Below, piece after piece: positions 42,600 through 54,171 of a DNA stretch of 64,000 bases. The stretch is from contig OW388291.1 of NCBI GenBank assembly GCA_936450465.1, forward strand, positions 80,303,436 through 80,367,435, written 5' to 3'. Position numbers and translations under genes: made by a program. Source of the stretch: Gibbula magus. Taxonomy: Eukaryota > Mollusca > Gastropoda > Trochida > Trochidae. The stretch's first letter is position 1. Each line of letters opens with the position of its first letter. Under the pieces are notes generated by a model that ran no database searches, was not told the DNA's origin, and worked only from the letters and a program-made list of their open reading frames with translations.

Positions 42600-45400
42600 A
42601 AGCTACATTTAGTTAGTTTTATAAAGTCAAGTTACATTATCCACGATCAGAACTAAAATATAGTGTTCTTTGGGTACTTATCGACTGCCATGAAACGTAT
42701 CTCAACCAAAGCTTCTCGGGAGTAAATTTGTGAACGGAGAAGTTCACCCAATGGTGTAAGGGAAGTAACTCTAAATGGAATTATCTCCCTTTGACCACAA
42801 AGCGATTAACTAAGGCATTTTTGTTTTATAATTTAAAACAAAAAAAGAATCATTACATTTTATCATTTTGAAACACGATCCAACGATTAACATGTTGAAT
42901 TATATGGCCTTTTGTATCAGTATTTTATCTAATTGGAAAAAAACAACATATCAGTTTTCCCTTATGAGTGTAAATCTAAAAGATTTGATGACGTTTCAAA
43001 GCTTTAGATAAATATTAATTTGTTTCACCCATGTTATTGACTTTTATGGCATTTTCTCCGCGTTCAGTGTTTGCTATTTTAAAGCAGCAAAGAAGTTTGA
43101 TAAAGATTTTTTGATAAAATTATATTTAATTTACTTACTTCATTTGAACATGTCATTACCGCAATGGCAACAAAAAACGTCAATTTTATCAAATGTGATC
43201 ATACTATTGCTCATGATTTTTCATGAAAGTGCAACATGTGTTTTGGGAAATAAGTTTAAAGATATATTTCTCAAATAAATAATCATTTCATTAATTGTTT
43301 GGCGACGACATGTGTGTTAATTCAATAAATGAGACACCAATGCCACGCATTTCTTATAATTGTAAGTAGAGATAAAAAAAAGAAGATATGTTAACTGTGA
43401 GACCCTATATGTTCAAACCCTGCACTGAAATAATTGTCAGCATAACTTCTCCTGTGTTGGTATTACACGGAATAATGACATGGAATAATTGGTATTACCG
43501 TAATGAATGGCATACCGTTTAAGTTTTTGTAATGACACGGAACTATTGGAGGCTAACGCATTTAAGAATGAGCATTTAAATATTCCATGCACTTGAATTG
43601 TTTTGGAATATTATATTTATTAAGATAAAACCATTGAGGTTGAACTATTTTATCTCAGTAATGACAATAATAGAACATTTTATGTGTTTATGTTATGAAA
43701 AATTTGCGACAGCCTCTAAGAAATTGATTTGTTCTCAAAATGGCTCCTTCATTTTTCTGTGCTATGCCAACTATGTATTTCAGGTGCAGCGCTCCGCTAT
43801 CTTAGCACTGAGAAAAGTGAGGGAAATGCTGCAAAACTGCACATGTGGAACATTTGTATCCGTAAATAATGGAACAATAGAAACAAACATGTTTGTTTTA
43901 ATTTGTGTTCTGTTTTCATGTTTTTCTCTCTATGAGTTCTGCAAGATGTGTGTTTCTGTAGATATGTACTTTTATGATTCATATTTGTTTTGTTATTATA
44001 ATTCATAATTATGACATTTATATTGTAAAGATAAGAAAACATGGAGAATATGTTCAGTGTATATTTGTCAAAATTGGCAACTTAAGTAATGTCACATTTA
44101 CCGTTCTACCAAATTGAAGCAGCCGTAAAATACTTTTCAAAAGCCGAAAATGATTATTGCTAAGAATTATCTTTAATCAACTTAATTGGAATCATGTCAA
44201 CTTTGTTAAATTCGAATGATCTCAAGCATCTTAATTGCTTCCTTATTTACTGGTTTGACTATCATAATAAACAATAGATTAGTTTTAGCTCATCCAAATA
44301 AACGAAGTATTACTTATTCTTTCTCCTTGCAAGTGCCCAGAAAATATTCCTCTTACTCAAACTGTCCTCGGTCTTACGTAATAAAATCTGAACTTGGTGT
44401 GACGTACATAGGGAAGTGTGTCGGAAGGAAGTGCAGTAACTGCTTAATAGGGGTGTATATTGAGCCAGAGTTGATGGTTTATAGTCAAGGGGAAGGGAGA
44501 AAAGCCTCTAGGGTGACTGGAGAGGAGGGTGTGTGAGGGTCTTAGAGATTATTGTGCTATTATTTTACAAGCCTCTGATAGAGACCAAACACTAGAGGTC
44601 ACATCTTTCAAACAGTTTTTGGAGGGGGGGCTGGAATTTGTAATTTGTAATTTGTAAGCGAAGGGGTGGGGTGGGGTGTGAAACTACATTGTATTTGTTA
44701 TTCAGATACTAAAAAACGCCATGTCCATGACACCTTGTTTTAATACTGAATACAGTACAGCTTCGTACCTAAACTTACTCATACTCAAAAAGTACGCTGG
44801 GTTGCAATACCTCTCTACGCAGTATGCGTTAAACATCCACTTGCACTATCATAATTTTCTTCACTTCTTACAAAGTATATAGAACCAGTTGTGTTTATTG
44901 TCATTGTCTATTTAGATACGTCACACACGATACTTGTAACTTACACGCAAACGTTACTTACATCATAAGAATTTTATTTTGTTCACTTCTCTCACGAAGT
45001 TATTTGCAATGTCTTTCAGGTTGAAAAAAACTTTGGAATAGAGAGCCAAAAAACAAAACAAAATTCTCCCTAAAATGTGTGACATACTTAAAATTTATTC
45101 TGAATCCTCGTTTTTAAGCCCTGGGTGTAGCTTTACCAACCGATCTTAGCCCTAAGATCAAAGTAAGCCCATCCCTTAGCATTGGTTAATGGATCTTGGA
45201 GAACAGCTTAATTTCGAATTTGAACCTTATCGCCAAAGAAATATTGTTTCTGAAACTAAGCCATGGGCTTAAATTCGAGAGGTGAAATTAAAACAAAAAC
45301 CAAAACCGCTTTGTTTGTTTTAACGTTTAAGTGGGACGAATCAAATTCATTAACAACTTAAATGATATTTAAAAAAAAAACAATTGTGATGTTGAATAAA
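42600..45400. other. Intergenic, no gene seen
   Basis: AT-rich non-coding sequence. Open stretches near 43600-44000 and 44216-44536 have AT-driven composition and no recognisable domain. GGAATTTGTAATTTGTAATT near 44634 is a tiny tandem repeat. Confidence 0.45.
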
Positions 45401-45404
45401 TATT

Positions 45405-46985
45405 GTGACAAATAAACTTTTGGCTATTGACTTCAAACGACTAGTCACTCGACCTTTATCAACGGTACATTATCAAAAGAACTACATGTTACTGCAGGGG
45501 TTCTCCAGGGATCTGTCCTTGGCCTTTTTTTTATTCCTTGTGTATATCAATGATTTACCCGATAACTTGCAAAACGTCACTAGATTGTTTGCTGATGATG
45601 CATCACTCGGAGCTGCTGGAAAAGATTTATATTCTGTTGAAACTTCTCTTAACAATGACAATTACATGAATGGGCTGACAAATGGTTGGTTAACTTTAAC
45701 CCCAATAAGACTAAATTCATGCTATTTAGCCATAGTAATAGTCATCAGATACTAGATTAGTATTCAATAATGATCAACTGGAACGGGTACATCAACATAA
45801 CATCTTGGCCTTATCTTCTCGGACAATAGTAAATGGTCCAATCATGTTGATCTTGCCATAGAAAAGGCTTCAAAACTAATCTCTTCTCTTCATGTGTTAA
45901 AGTATGTTTTGAATAGAAGTATTTTATCACGTATGTATGAAATGTATATTCGACCCATTTTAGAATATGTTTCTTAGGTCTGGGATAACGGTTCGGATGT
46001 TTTGTGTGACAAACTTGAAAAGGTCCAACTTGAAGCTGCAAGAATTGTAACTGGCTTATCAAAGTTTGCTTCAAGAGATAGCTTATACAAAGAAACTGGT
46101 TGGTTGCCTTTAAAAAATTAGACGTGGAAATAAGAAACTTTGTACTTTTTACAAACTTATTAATATACAAGCTCCAAATTATCTGATTAATCAGTCACTG
46201 AAACTATTTCTCATTACAACTTGCGTAACAAATCAAATTTATCTATTCCAAAATGTCGAACTGCGGTCCTTCAAAAGTCTTTTATTTATGACTGTGCTTA
46301 TCTATGGAATAATCTTTCCTCGAAAATAAGATGTTCAAATTCATTATCGTCATTTAAAGCAAAATTATCTGAAAAAAGAATGTAAAATCCCAAAATATTT
46401 TCTATTCGGCGATAGGAAGATGAACATTATACATTAAGAAATTCTTGTAGTTCCCTAAACGGTGGTCTGTATCGTGTAAATTTATCTGAAAGTAAATCTT
46501 GCATTTATGGTGCTTTAGTTGAAGATGTTTATCATTTTTCTTGAGATGTCCAAGACATGCTGATCTCCGTTTAGAATTAAAGCAAAGGTTTTATAATTTA
46601 AAGGCAGAATTTGATCTTAATACAATCCTATATGGAAATCAAATCTTCCACAAACACTCAATGAAAACATATTTCACCATGTTCATAAATTCATTGGAAA
46701 GAGTCAACGGTTCCAAATACATTAATACTTATGTACGTATTTACCATATTCAAAGTGCATTTTGTCATAAGATTAACATTTCCAATTGTGTGTTGCCTTA
46801 ATAATGTATATTACATGTTTACCCACTTGTGTGTCACTTGTAGATTTCTTACTCTCTTCTGCATATATTGTGTTATGTATTTTAGCCTTGTCAAATAGTT
46901 GTTGATTACGTGGATAGGGCTTCTATAAGTTTCACAACTTGTGCCCAATCCATTTCTTAAATGAATAAAATATGTTTTCAATCAA
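45405..46985 (+). pseudogene. Decayed non-LTR retrotransposon (reverse transcriptase and 3' end)
   Basis: Across several frames the order of parts is that of a Jockey/CR1-like ORF2: FINGTLSKELHVTAGVLQGS, then YINDLPDN, RLFADDASLGAAGKDLY (the A-DD catalytic box is preserved as FADD), NKTKFMLFS-like, then a thumb region SKLISSLHVLKYVLNRSI, RPILEYVS and LEKVQLEAARIVTGLSKFAS. The C-terminal part has GALVEDVYHFS and CPRHADLRLEL, and a 3' end near 46985 in TGAATAAAATATG plus a short TCAATCAATC tail. Multiple frameshifts and stops break it and the 5' half is missing, so it is inactive. Confidence 0.9.
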
Positions 46986-47019
46986 TCAAAAATCAAAACC
47001 TTTATCAGGTGTTCCTCAC

Positions 47020-47136
47020 CTCGAATCCTCAAAAGGGTCGTCATTGAGCTCATCTGACAGTACAATACCAGAGTTCCTGTAGTTATACGTCACAATCTGA
47101 GGGAACTCTCGACAATCGACGGGGAGATAGCCATTA
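47020..47136 (-). CDS. Candidate isolated coding exon
   Basis: Minus-strand acceptor ATCTGATGCAG at 47137 and donor GAG/GTGAGG at 47020 bound a 117-nt exon, phase 2 at both ends, encoding NGYLPVDCREFPQIVTYNY then RNSGIVLSDELNDDPFEDS. The amino acid make-up looks constrained (no low complexity) and the splice sites are good. I do not recognise the family and see no neighbouring exons; it may be one exon of a gene with long introns or a retained fragment. Confidence 0.45.
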
Positions 47137-47139
47137 CTG

Positions 47140-47900
47140 CATCAGATACCATCTTCGTATGATGGTTGACATTTGAACAACCAATTCTGCCACTGTCCTC
47201 GCGCGGATTTTTTGGGGATAAAACTCAAGGATTTGCGTTATTCGACGACGGCATCAGAGTAATGGCCCTTATGACTTGTTAACACCCATGTTCCCCAGCA
47301 CCACCTGGTCTGCTTCTCCCTTGTCCTGACTGGCAGCCTTCTCTCCAGACCTTGTTAACTCTTCTGAAGTATCAGTGACCAACCAACCTCTCCTTGTCTC
47401 ACAAACTTCCCTGACAGGACTCGCCCCTCCTTCTGGTCTGCAGTTGATGCCTTCATTTCATCATGCCTCTGTTCTCCGTGACATCTCTTTTATAAACAAC
47501 AGACAGAGCAACAACATGGAGTAGAAGCATGACAGGGACTTTGGTCGGATGATTGGTTTCATCATAACAAGAAGGGCTGATCTAGACCTAGTTCGTGACA
47601 TCATGGACCATTGACTTGGTGCCAACCCCAAGTAGTGGTCCATCCCAGCATCAAGATTGAAGCATGGACTGTGATGTGCATCAGTGGATCGCAAAGCCTA
47701 CCTCATTGATTCAGATGATTGCAAGTTGAAGAGACAGGATGTTCATTGAGAATAATCTGAGAATACATCAAGCCAGCCCTGTTGGTATTGTCTTGTGGAT
47801 GTCAACTGCCTTTTTACAGCAAGGGACAGTGTCAGGCAGCTGACGTTGTAACAGATAACAGCAATGCTTCTGTGACATGCGATTGTGAAAGGCCCGATGT
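47140..47900. other. Non-coding, possible decayed coding relic
   Basis: The plus strand near 47545-47720 reads as short coding-like fragments (GRMIGFIITRRADLDLVRDI) broken by stops. It might be a pseudogene remnant, but I cannot name a source. Confidence 0.3.
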
Positions 47901-47904
47901 GCTG

Positions 47905-48600
47905 ATGGCATGGCATGGTGTCCGGCTGTAAACTTTTCGCTTTCTTGACTTCTTCTCCAGAGCCAATGGGTCATGGAACTGAAATTTTGTGTACATACTC
48001 CTTGGCCAATGGGGATTTCTAAATTGTAGATTTGGAGATCCAGTGGCCCCAAATAAGGGCTTTAAAGGCCATAACCTAAAACCTATTTTCATCTACTCCA
48101 GAAAGTAAAGACCTAGAAGGCTGAAATGTTGTGTATAGACTCTTTACCCAATGGAGACTCTAATAAGGGCCTCAAATCCTATTTTTATCTTCTTCTCCAG
48201 AGCAAAATGACCAAGGCTGTAATATCGTCTGCAGAATCTTTAGCCAATGGAGATTCCAAACTGTAGATTTGGTGACCCAACAGCCCCAAACAAGGGCCTA
48301 AAATCCTATTTTCTTCTTTTTCTCCAGAGCAAACAGACCTAGAAGGCTGTAATATTGGGTGCCGAGTCTTAAGCCAATGGAGATACTAAATTGTAGATAA
48401 GGTGACCCTGTGGCCCCAAATAAGGACCTCACAGGCCAATGACCCGAAAAAACTACTTTTTTCTTCTTCTCTGTAAAGAAAAGACTTAGAAGGGTGTAAT
48501 ATTGTGTGCAGAGTCTTTAGCCAATGTAGATTTTAAATGTAGATTTGTTGACCCTGAGGCCCCATATGAGGGTCTCACAGACCATGGCCTTAAAATCTTT
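47905..48600 (-). mobile_element. 145-bp-family pearl-like element, minus orientation
   Basis: About five degenerate units identified by TTAGCCAATGGAGATTC-like and TCTTCTTCTCCAGAG motifs. The right-end parts (GGCATGGCATGG, GTAAACTTTTCGCTTTC) are at the low-coordinate side, complementing the tail of 21440-22112; the ACGG tract is nearly lost. Older than the copy at 21440. Confidence 0.75.
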
Positions 48601-48839
48601 TGGGCACTCTGTTCATGGTATCTCCAAAGGGGACAGCTTTTCTCAGAAACTGTTAGAGAGAAGATAACCAAGTTTGATGTGTGGCTTCAGGGCATAAATA
48701 GCTTGATGGAGTTCGAAAAAAGAAAAGCGATCAATTATTTTGTAAAACGTTTTAATGAGAACAAATATGGCGGGGATGTTGATGACAATGCCTTCTTGTT
48801 TCTTTATTTTAACACATATGAGGTATAATGATGCATACT

Positions 48840-49520
48840 AATAATTTCAGGGTTCGAAATGAGTAGACCAAACAGCTATTTTGAATTTGAAGATGATATG
48901 ATCCTGTAGATGTACTTGGCTAGCTGAAATAGCTTTGGACTACTATTTTTAAATGATTATTTCAAACCCAGACTGCATGACGCTCAAGATAGTTTAGTCA
49001 AGATATTTATTTTAAAATTAAACTCTATGCATGTACATCACTTGTTATCATGACATGTTAAATCATCACATTTCACATTTATATGTAAGGTTCACAAAAT
49101 CAGTATATTATTAAAAATAGGTTATAAATACATTCATCAACTATAACTCAAATGTTGGCCTGAAGTCATCGACTAGAACTCAAATGTTGGCCTGAAAGGA
49201 GTTCAGACAATTAATTGTTTGCACATTTAATACTTATAGCAACAGGGCCATCTCAAAATACTGAATCAAGTAGTAAAGATTTTTGCCAATGTTGATATGT
49301 GTATAACAGTTCTCAGAGATGTATGTCTCTAAAAATGATATTGTAGGTGTACAAGCACAAGGAATAATTCCTCTTGGAAGGTAAGCATCTGTTCCCTTCC
49401 CAACGTCTAAGTGGACAGACATGTACTCTCAGACGACTATTGATGTCTCGAATAAGTAATTAGCTCCCTCCACTTCTTCCATGCAGAAACTTGGCCAATG
49501 CATCAAAGTTGCATAAACAG
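48840..49520. other. Intergenic, no gene seen
   Basis: Holds only a short duplication, AACTCAAATGTTGGCCTGAA at about 49146 and 49176. Nothing else supportable. Confidence 0.45.
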
Positions 49521-49524
49521 AGAA

Positions 49525-49797
49525 CCCGAGTGTCTTCGGATATCAAATATGTCAACAAGAGTTGGTAAAAGTTGCCAATATGAGAGGCTTGTTGAGGATA
49601 TTTTTACTTTTATTAACGAGTGTTGATATATTCGATATCCAAAGACACAAGGGTGAGATTCTATTTATCATCCAAAATCATTCTTCATTACGTTTCAATG
49701 AAAATTGTACATCTCTGAGCACAGCACTGCCATTTGCCTTCCAATGTAGCAATGTCACACAACCGATATCTCCTGTAGGACAGTTTTGGAGAATAAA
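49525..49797. repeat. Dispersed repeat abutting the THAP gene
   Basis: Matches 13190-13440 through GAGTGTTGATATATTCGATAT, GACACAAGGGTGAGATTCTA and TTATCATCCAAAATCATTC. Its left half also folds back (GTCTTCGGATATCAAATAT against ATATTCGATATCCAAAGAC). It ends within a few bases of the THAP stop codon at 49801. Confidence 0.7.
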
Positions 49798-49800
49798 TTG

Positions 49801-51977
49801 TCACATAATGGAAGTCCTTGTAGTTCGATAACCACAGACCTTCTTCTTCAAATCTTCATTCTCCTGTTTGAGAAAACGAATCTCTTGTTTGAGTCTCTCC
49901 ACCTCATCACTATAGGTAGTTGGATCTCTACAGGGATTGGCATAGTCATGGTCCTTCCGAGATGCTATCACTTGTATCTCTTCTTCAGGACTAGGTGTAA
50001 GGTTTCCTTGATCCGTGTCAGGTGGATCATGTAGGTCATCATCACTAGACGATATGCTGGGTGGAAACAGAATCGAACGATGTGTGGTGGAGCTGCGAGA
50101 TGAAGTAGAAGAATCCGGGAACAGTTCATGACGGATACGCTTTGCTGGAGGTGACATGGCTTTGGATGAATTCAGAGTGGTTCGTCGCTTGATCGCTTTC
50201 TGACGAAAAGGGAAAACTGTTGGGATATAACCAGGTTTCTTTGGATTGTCCGATTTCTTTCCTGAAGAGAATATGCTAATAAGTTGAAGAACATATTTCA
50301 TGGAAAAGATAAACAAATTGAGATGAAGGAAAATCAAAATCTATTGTTCAATAGGGAAGCGGTCTTTTCGTAGGTGAAACCAGTTCGTAGGAGTGACCTT
50401 TTCGTAGGTGAAACCGGTTCGTAGGAGTGACCTTTATTTTTTAAAATATATTATGTTTTAGGATATTGCTAAGTGTTTGTTTGTAATTGTTTTACTTTAT
50501 TTTGTATAAATAGTGTCTTTTCACATTAAATTGTGTCTGTTTAGTCAGTACAGGGATAGGGATTTCTGTAAAAAATCGATACTGGACTGGAGACAGGACT
50601 GGGGATAGCGGGGACTGGGGTGGAGTTAGCGGGGTCGGTGACGATGGTGGCGACTGGGGGGAAGCTGGCATTTCTTACAGGTGAAGTCCATCTCTATCAG
50701 TTCTTTGGCTAGCTGACGGTAAGTTCCTAAGGTAATCCCGGTGTCACAAAGTCGGTGTTGCCATTCGTCGCAGTTGTCACACTGGATCGCATGTTGCCTT
50801 GGTCGAACATCTTTCTTACATACAACGCATAGAGCCATGGTTGAAGAAGAGTGACTTACTGTTGTATTTTGCCGGTTTATATATCATAAGTGGTTGTATA
50901 GTTCGTGGATTAAAATAAATGAGTCTACTCAGTTTAGGAAAGTTGTATTTGTATGTAGTGAGATGTTTTGATTGTTGTAATGAGATGTTTTGATTGTACA
51001 TTGCATTGTCGGCGACTTACCCGTTTCATCTTCAGCGGCACCAGCTAATCTTCTAGTCGTTGCTGATTAGTCATACTTACCAGATTACTTTATTAAAAAC
51101 AACATCACAAAACAAGTAATATATATTTAATACCAATCATGTTTAAATAAACCTCATCTCCCGCGGCGTATGTTAGGGATTCACTCGCTATTTAATACAA
51201 TATAAATTGTTAAATTGAATAAAGATTATACTTACCAGATTAATTTATTTATTAAAACAACAGACGATCATAAAAATAACAAATAAAGACTGCAAATCTT
51301 GTACATAATACAATTTAATAATCCTCCTACGAACCGACCGTTATATCCTCCTACGAACCGACCGTTTTGTACTCCTACGAACTGGTTTCTCCTACGTAAA
51401 GACCTACACCCGTTCAATAGCATAACAATTCATTCAATAAATATAAATAATTGTAGTTTACAAATTTTTTTTATTTATTATAGTTATTTTTTTTTTTACA
51501 GATAAATGTGTAAAAAAATGTCTTCCCTCTGAACCAACAGTTCAAAAATCTCCAATTGAAATTGTCACTTTACAAAACTATTCTTCTGAGCATCTAACAA
51601 ATTTGTAAAACTCAGAAAAAAAATGTATCGACATTAAAAGGTAATTACTGTTAAGCAGGTATATATTTGATATTTTTTATAAGCAATGATGATTCATCGA
51701 ATTAAACAGTCAGGACTTATTTCGTAAAATACAAACCTTCGAAATGAATGGAACAAATTCGGTCAGTAGACTTTGGAAACCAAGCTTCTCGTCTGATGTG
51801 TTTAATCCAGAGTTTAGTTCGCTTCGGGTTACTCAAGGGAAATCTGTGATACGACAACTTGACACCTAACAAATTATCTTTCCTCTTATGGTTTGAACAT
51901 CCAGGTACACAACAATAACTTCCTGGGTGACTGCCTTTTCGTCTGATCCGAGGAGATCGCTGTTCTGTCGAACTCAT
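49801..51977 (-). CDS. THAP-domain zinc-finger protein, 233 aa
   Basis: Two exons, 51737-51977 (ATG at 51977) and 49801-50261, joined in phase 1: HFE-G-GKKSDNP. The THAP domain spans about residues 21-99. C2CH ligands are C22 (or C23) and C27 of YCCVPGC, then C75 and H78 of ICSIHFE. Conserved W57 and the closing YIPTVFPF at 92-99 are present. THAP domains are sequence-specific DNA-binding modules, so a nuclear regulator or transposase-derived host gene is expected. The rest is Ser/Pro-rich and acidic, then a coiled coil at about 198-222 (VERLKQEIRFLKQENEDLKK), as in dimerising THAP proteins. The donor GTTTGT is weak, but the frame and motif continuity support it. A transposon occupies most of the intron. 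Family member uncertain. Confidence 0.88.
50354..51411 (-). mobile_element. 1.06-kb inverted-repeat transposon in the THAP intron
   Basis: Terminal repeats read GGGAAGCGGTCTTTTCGTAGG on the left and, complemented, GGGTGTAGGTCTTTACGTAGG on the right, then both continue GAAACCAGTTCGTAGGAG. The direct repeat GTTCAATA at 50346-50353 and 51412-51419 is perfect and may be read as 9 bp because the next G is shared. Each end repeats its inner motif in tandem. It encodes a small PHD-like finger (50626-50838) but no transposase. A MULE origin fits both the duplication length and the finger type; hAT or P (8 bp) is the alternative. Confidence 0.85.
50626..50838 (-). CDS. PHD-like zinc finger encoded inside the transposon
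   Basis: A 70-aa frame starting MALCVVCKKDVRP. Zinc-ligand pattern: C4, C7 (CVVC), C19 and C22 (CDNC), H27, C30 (WQHRLC), then C54 and C57 (CKKC). The segment CDNCDEWQHRLCDTGI followed by a Tyr-Arg is characteristic of the PHD-like fingers found beside FLYWCH and MULE transposase genes in mollusc and cnidarian genomes. It ends with SRHHRHRPR and a stop, much shorter than full-length relatives. It lies wholly within the 50354-51411 element and on the same strand as the THAP gene; it could be a cassette exon, but the ATG and stop suggest its own frame. Confidence 0.65.
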   Translation of the reverse strand: MALCVVCKKDVRPRQHAIQCDNCDEWQHRLCDTGITLGTYRQLAKELIEMDFTCKKCQLPPSRHHRHRPR

Positions 51978-52034
51978 GATGAGAACTGACCGACAACCAA
52001 ACCGGAACTCCACCAGTCGATATTTACACCATTC

Positions 52035-52045
52035 TGCGCATGCGC
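52035..52045. promoter_or_regulatory. NRF1-type site TGCGCATGCGC
   Basis: Perfect palindromic TGCGCATGCGC located 58 bp upstream of the THAP start codon, in a local CpG-rich patch that also has GTGACCGGCGTACGCC. NRF1-type sites are common in metazoan housekeeping promoters; this probably marks the THAP gene promoter. Confidence 0.6.
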
Positions 52046-52289
52046 CCGGAGAAATTTTTTGGCTGTGCTTGATTCATTAAGCGGCGACCATGTGACCGGC
52101 GTACGCCGCTCCTTGAACAAGCCTCAAGTTGAATCAAGTGATAAGGTGTGCACAGACATTCCTCAAACTTGTTTTTAAAAAAAATGTAATTTATATGATA
52201 TCAGTTTTAAAAAAAGTTTTTGAAAGATTGATTAACATTTTATTATCTTGTAATCTATTGTTTTAAACAATCATTATTACTTCAAACTC

Positions 52290-52497
52290 CAACTTCCCAA
52301 TGCAAGGCATAACTCTTGCCAGTCTCCATTACTTGCAGTATTTCCTTAAGAAATCTGTGCTTCGAAATCCAGGACCACTTTGCATTTCTGGTGCAGAAAT
52401 TCACTATCAGGGCACAACAAAGCGAGGGAAATACTGCAGGGCTTAAATCAGCCAGTAATGCAGACTGGCAAGAGTTATGCCTTGCGTTTGGAAGTTG
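52290..52497. mobile_element. 208-bp MITE with 9-bp target duplication
   Basis: Same family as 3815-3917: ends CAACTTCCCAATGCAAGGCA and, complemented, CAACTTCCAAACGCAAGGCA; arms of about 75 bp pair through ACTCTTGCCAGTCT and CAGTATTTCC. Perfect duplication TTCAAACTC at 52281-52289 and 52498-52506. The interior is about 60 bp longer than in the first copy. Confidence 0.9.
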
Positions 52498-52509
52498 TTC
52501 AAACTCAGG

Positions 52510-53740
52510 CGTAATAACATGAGAGTTGCTCACTAGTACGCCTTATCTATTCAATTCTACTTGTAAGCAGATGTCTGGAGAACATTCCAATTAGCTTCAT
52601 CAGACTAAGTTATTTGTACAAATTATTATGTAATATTATTAATTGTAACCAATCTAAAACAGATTTGTCTCTCTGTCACATACATGAAAGGAAGGATTTA
52701 AGATAAGAAATGGAAAACACATCACAAGACGGCTTGGGATTCTGCTCGTATTATTATTAATATAGCAGAAGTTTTGTGCGAAACTGTAAAAAAAAAGTTG
52801 CTTACAATTCATCGCTGCATGATTTGTCCAAATGTTGAAAATAATTGGATGCTGAATCGGAAAGAATAATAAATACATGCCGCCTTTATATTTGGAATGA
52901 CACTAATTGAAATACAGGGACGGATCTTGAAGAGGTCCACGTTTGGGGGATCATCAAAAAGGGATGTTGAACCTCCTGACCCCTCTCCCCTTCTCTGGAA
53001 TCACAACTGAAATAGTACAAATTGTTGTACTTTTAACTTTTGATATTTCAACAGATCATGTATAATATGGATTATCAAGTTATGCCTTTTGAAGAAATCT
53101 ATATTCCTTTTTGAGTGATTAAATGAATTTTGCAAGAATGACAAATCCTGAGTATGCTTGTGGCACAAACCTGGTTCCAATAACATGATCCTCAAAATGC
53201 ACTGCTTCTGTTTCCTCAATCCAGCAAAGCCATTGTGAAAGGTTCTGGTGAATTGAATTTTGCTGTCATAAACGTTTTCATAATGACTTTCGGCAGCATC
53301 CCCCATCTTGGTTTCTTGGCATTTCGTAAAATGAAAACACACTATATTTAACCCAATTAAAAAAATTTTTTAATAATAAATCATATAAACTGATAGAATG
53401 TTCACATAGTAACATATAACGTATCATAAACCAATAAACAATATGCTATTAGGGCGTAGCAAAATTTTCCCCACTTGCAGCGCCAATGAATGGCTTCAAT
53501 TCTCATTGTTTTTATTTTTCAACAAATGTGCACTTGTCTTTATCAAGTCGTGAAATATAAAGTCATCAAAGTATTAACTTCATCAATATCTTTCAATTTG
53601 ACAGTGTTTTAATCATGTATTAACAGCATATACGTGTAAACGGGAATATCCTCTCAAATTTCGTTTCCACAAAAAATACCCCGATAGAACCATCCTTTGA
53701 AGTTGGGCATATCAGCTTGTTTCATTCAGCACTATATATC
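52510..53740. other. Intergenic, no supportable gene
   Basis: A minus-strand open stretch near 53185-53315 (MGDAAESHYENVYDSKIQFT) is mildly coding-like with a possible CCAG/GTTTGT donor, but no family or partner exon is recognised. Confidence 0.35.
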
Positions 53741-53742
53741 AT

Positions 53743-54160
53743 CAGTCTGACTGAAATCGACCGTTTTCTGAGGAAGTTGCAAAATAGTGCATCTACCGGG
53801 ATACGAACTCATATTCGTTCGGATGTTTCCTCGCAAAACCGGCTGATAAAAGCCTGTATGCATGCATATTCTAACGCAATTCAGTTAACCAATCACCAGA
53901 CCTCCATCAAAAGCTTTCGGTGCGAGAAGCTAGGGGCAGATAACTCCAAACAGCTTTCCTTTCAAAACGGCGACCATATAAAAACTATGATGGGATTGGC
54001 CAGCTATTTGACTGGGCCTTGTCTGCGCTACTGAAGATGGGCCTTTGAAAGGTGTCCTCAGATCAAGTGGCAAGGAATCTACAGAACCTGTTCGTATCCC
54101 GCAAGATGCATTATTTTGCAAAGTTTATTCCTCGAAACAAGGTTGTTTTTAATCAGACTG
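53743..54160. mobile_element. 418-bp inverted-repeat element with 10-bp target duplication
   Basis: Ends CAGTCTGACTGAAATCGACC and, complemented, CAGTCTGATTAAAAACAACC; the inverted similarity continues about 110 bp inward through TGCATCT and GGGATACGAAC. Direct repeat TATATATCAT at 53733-53742 and 54161-54170. A one-ended relative is at 12866-13050. No coding capacity. Confidence 0.85.
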
Positions 54161-54171
54161 TATATATCATC

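Noticed and set aside
43598..44008. A 136-codon plus-strand frame
   Set aside because: Hydrophobic and Cys-rich residues follow from AT-rich composition; no domain, splice or start context supports it.
48502..48828. A 108-codon plus-strand frame
   Set aside because: Its first third is the 145-bp repeat in antisense, the start is not ATG, and the rest has no recognisable domain.
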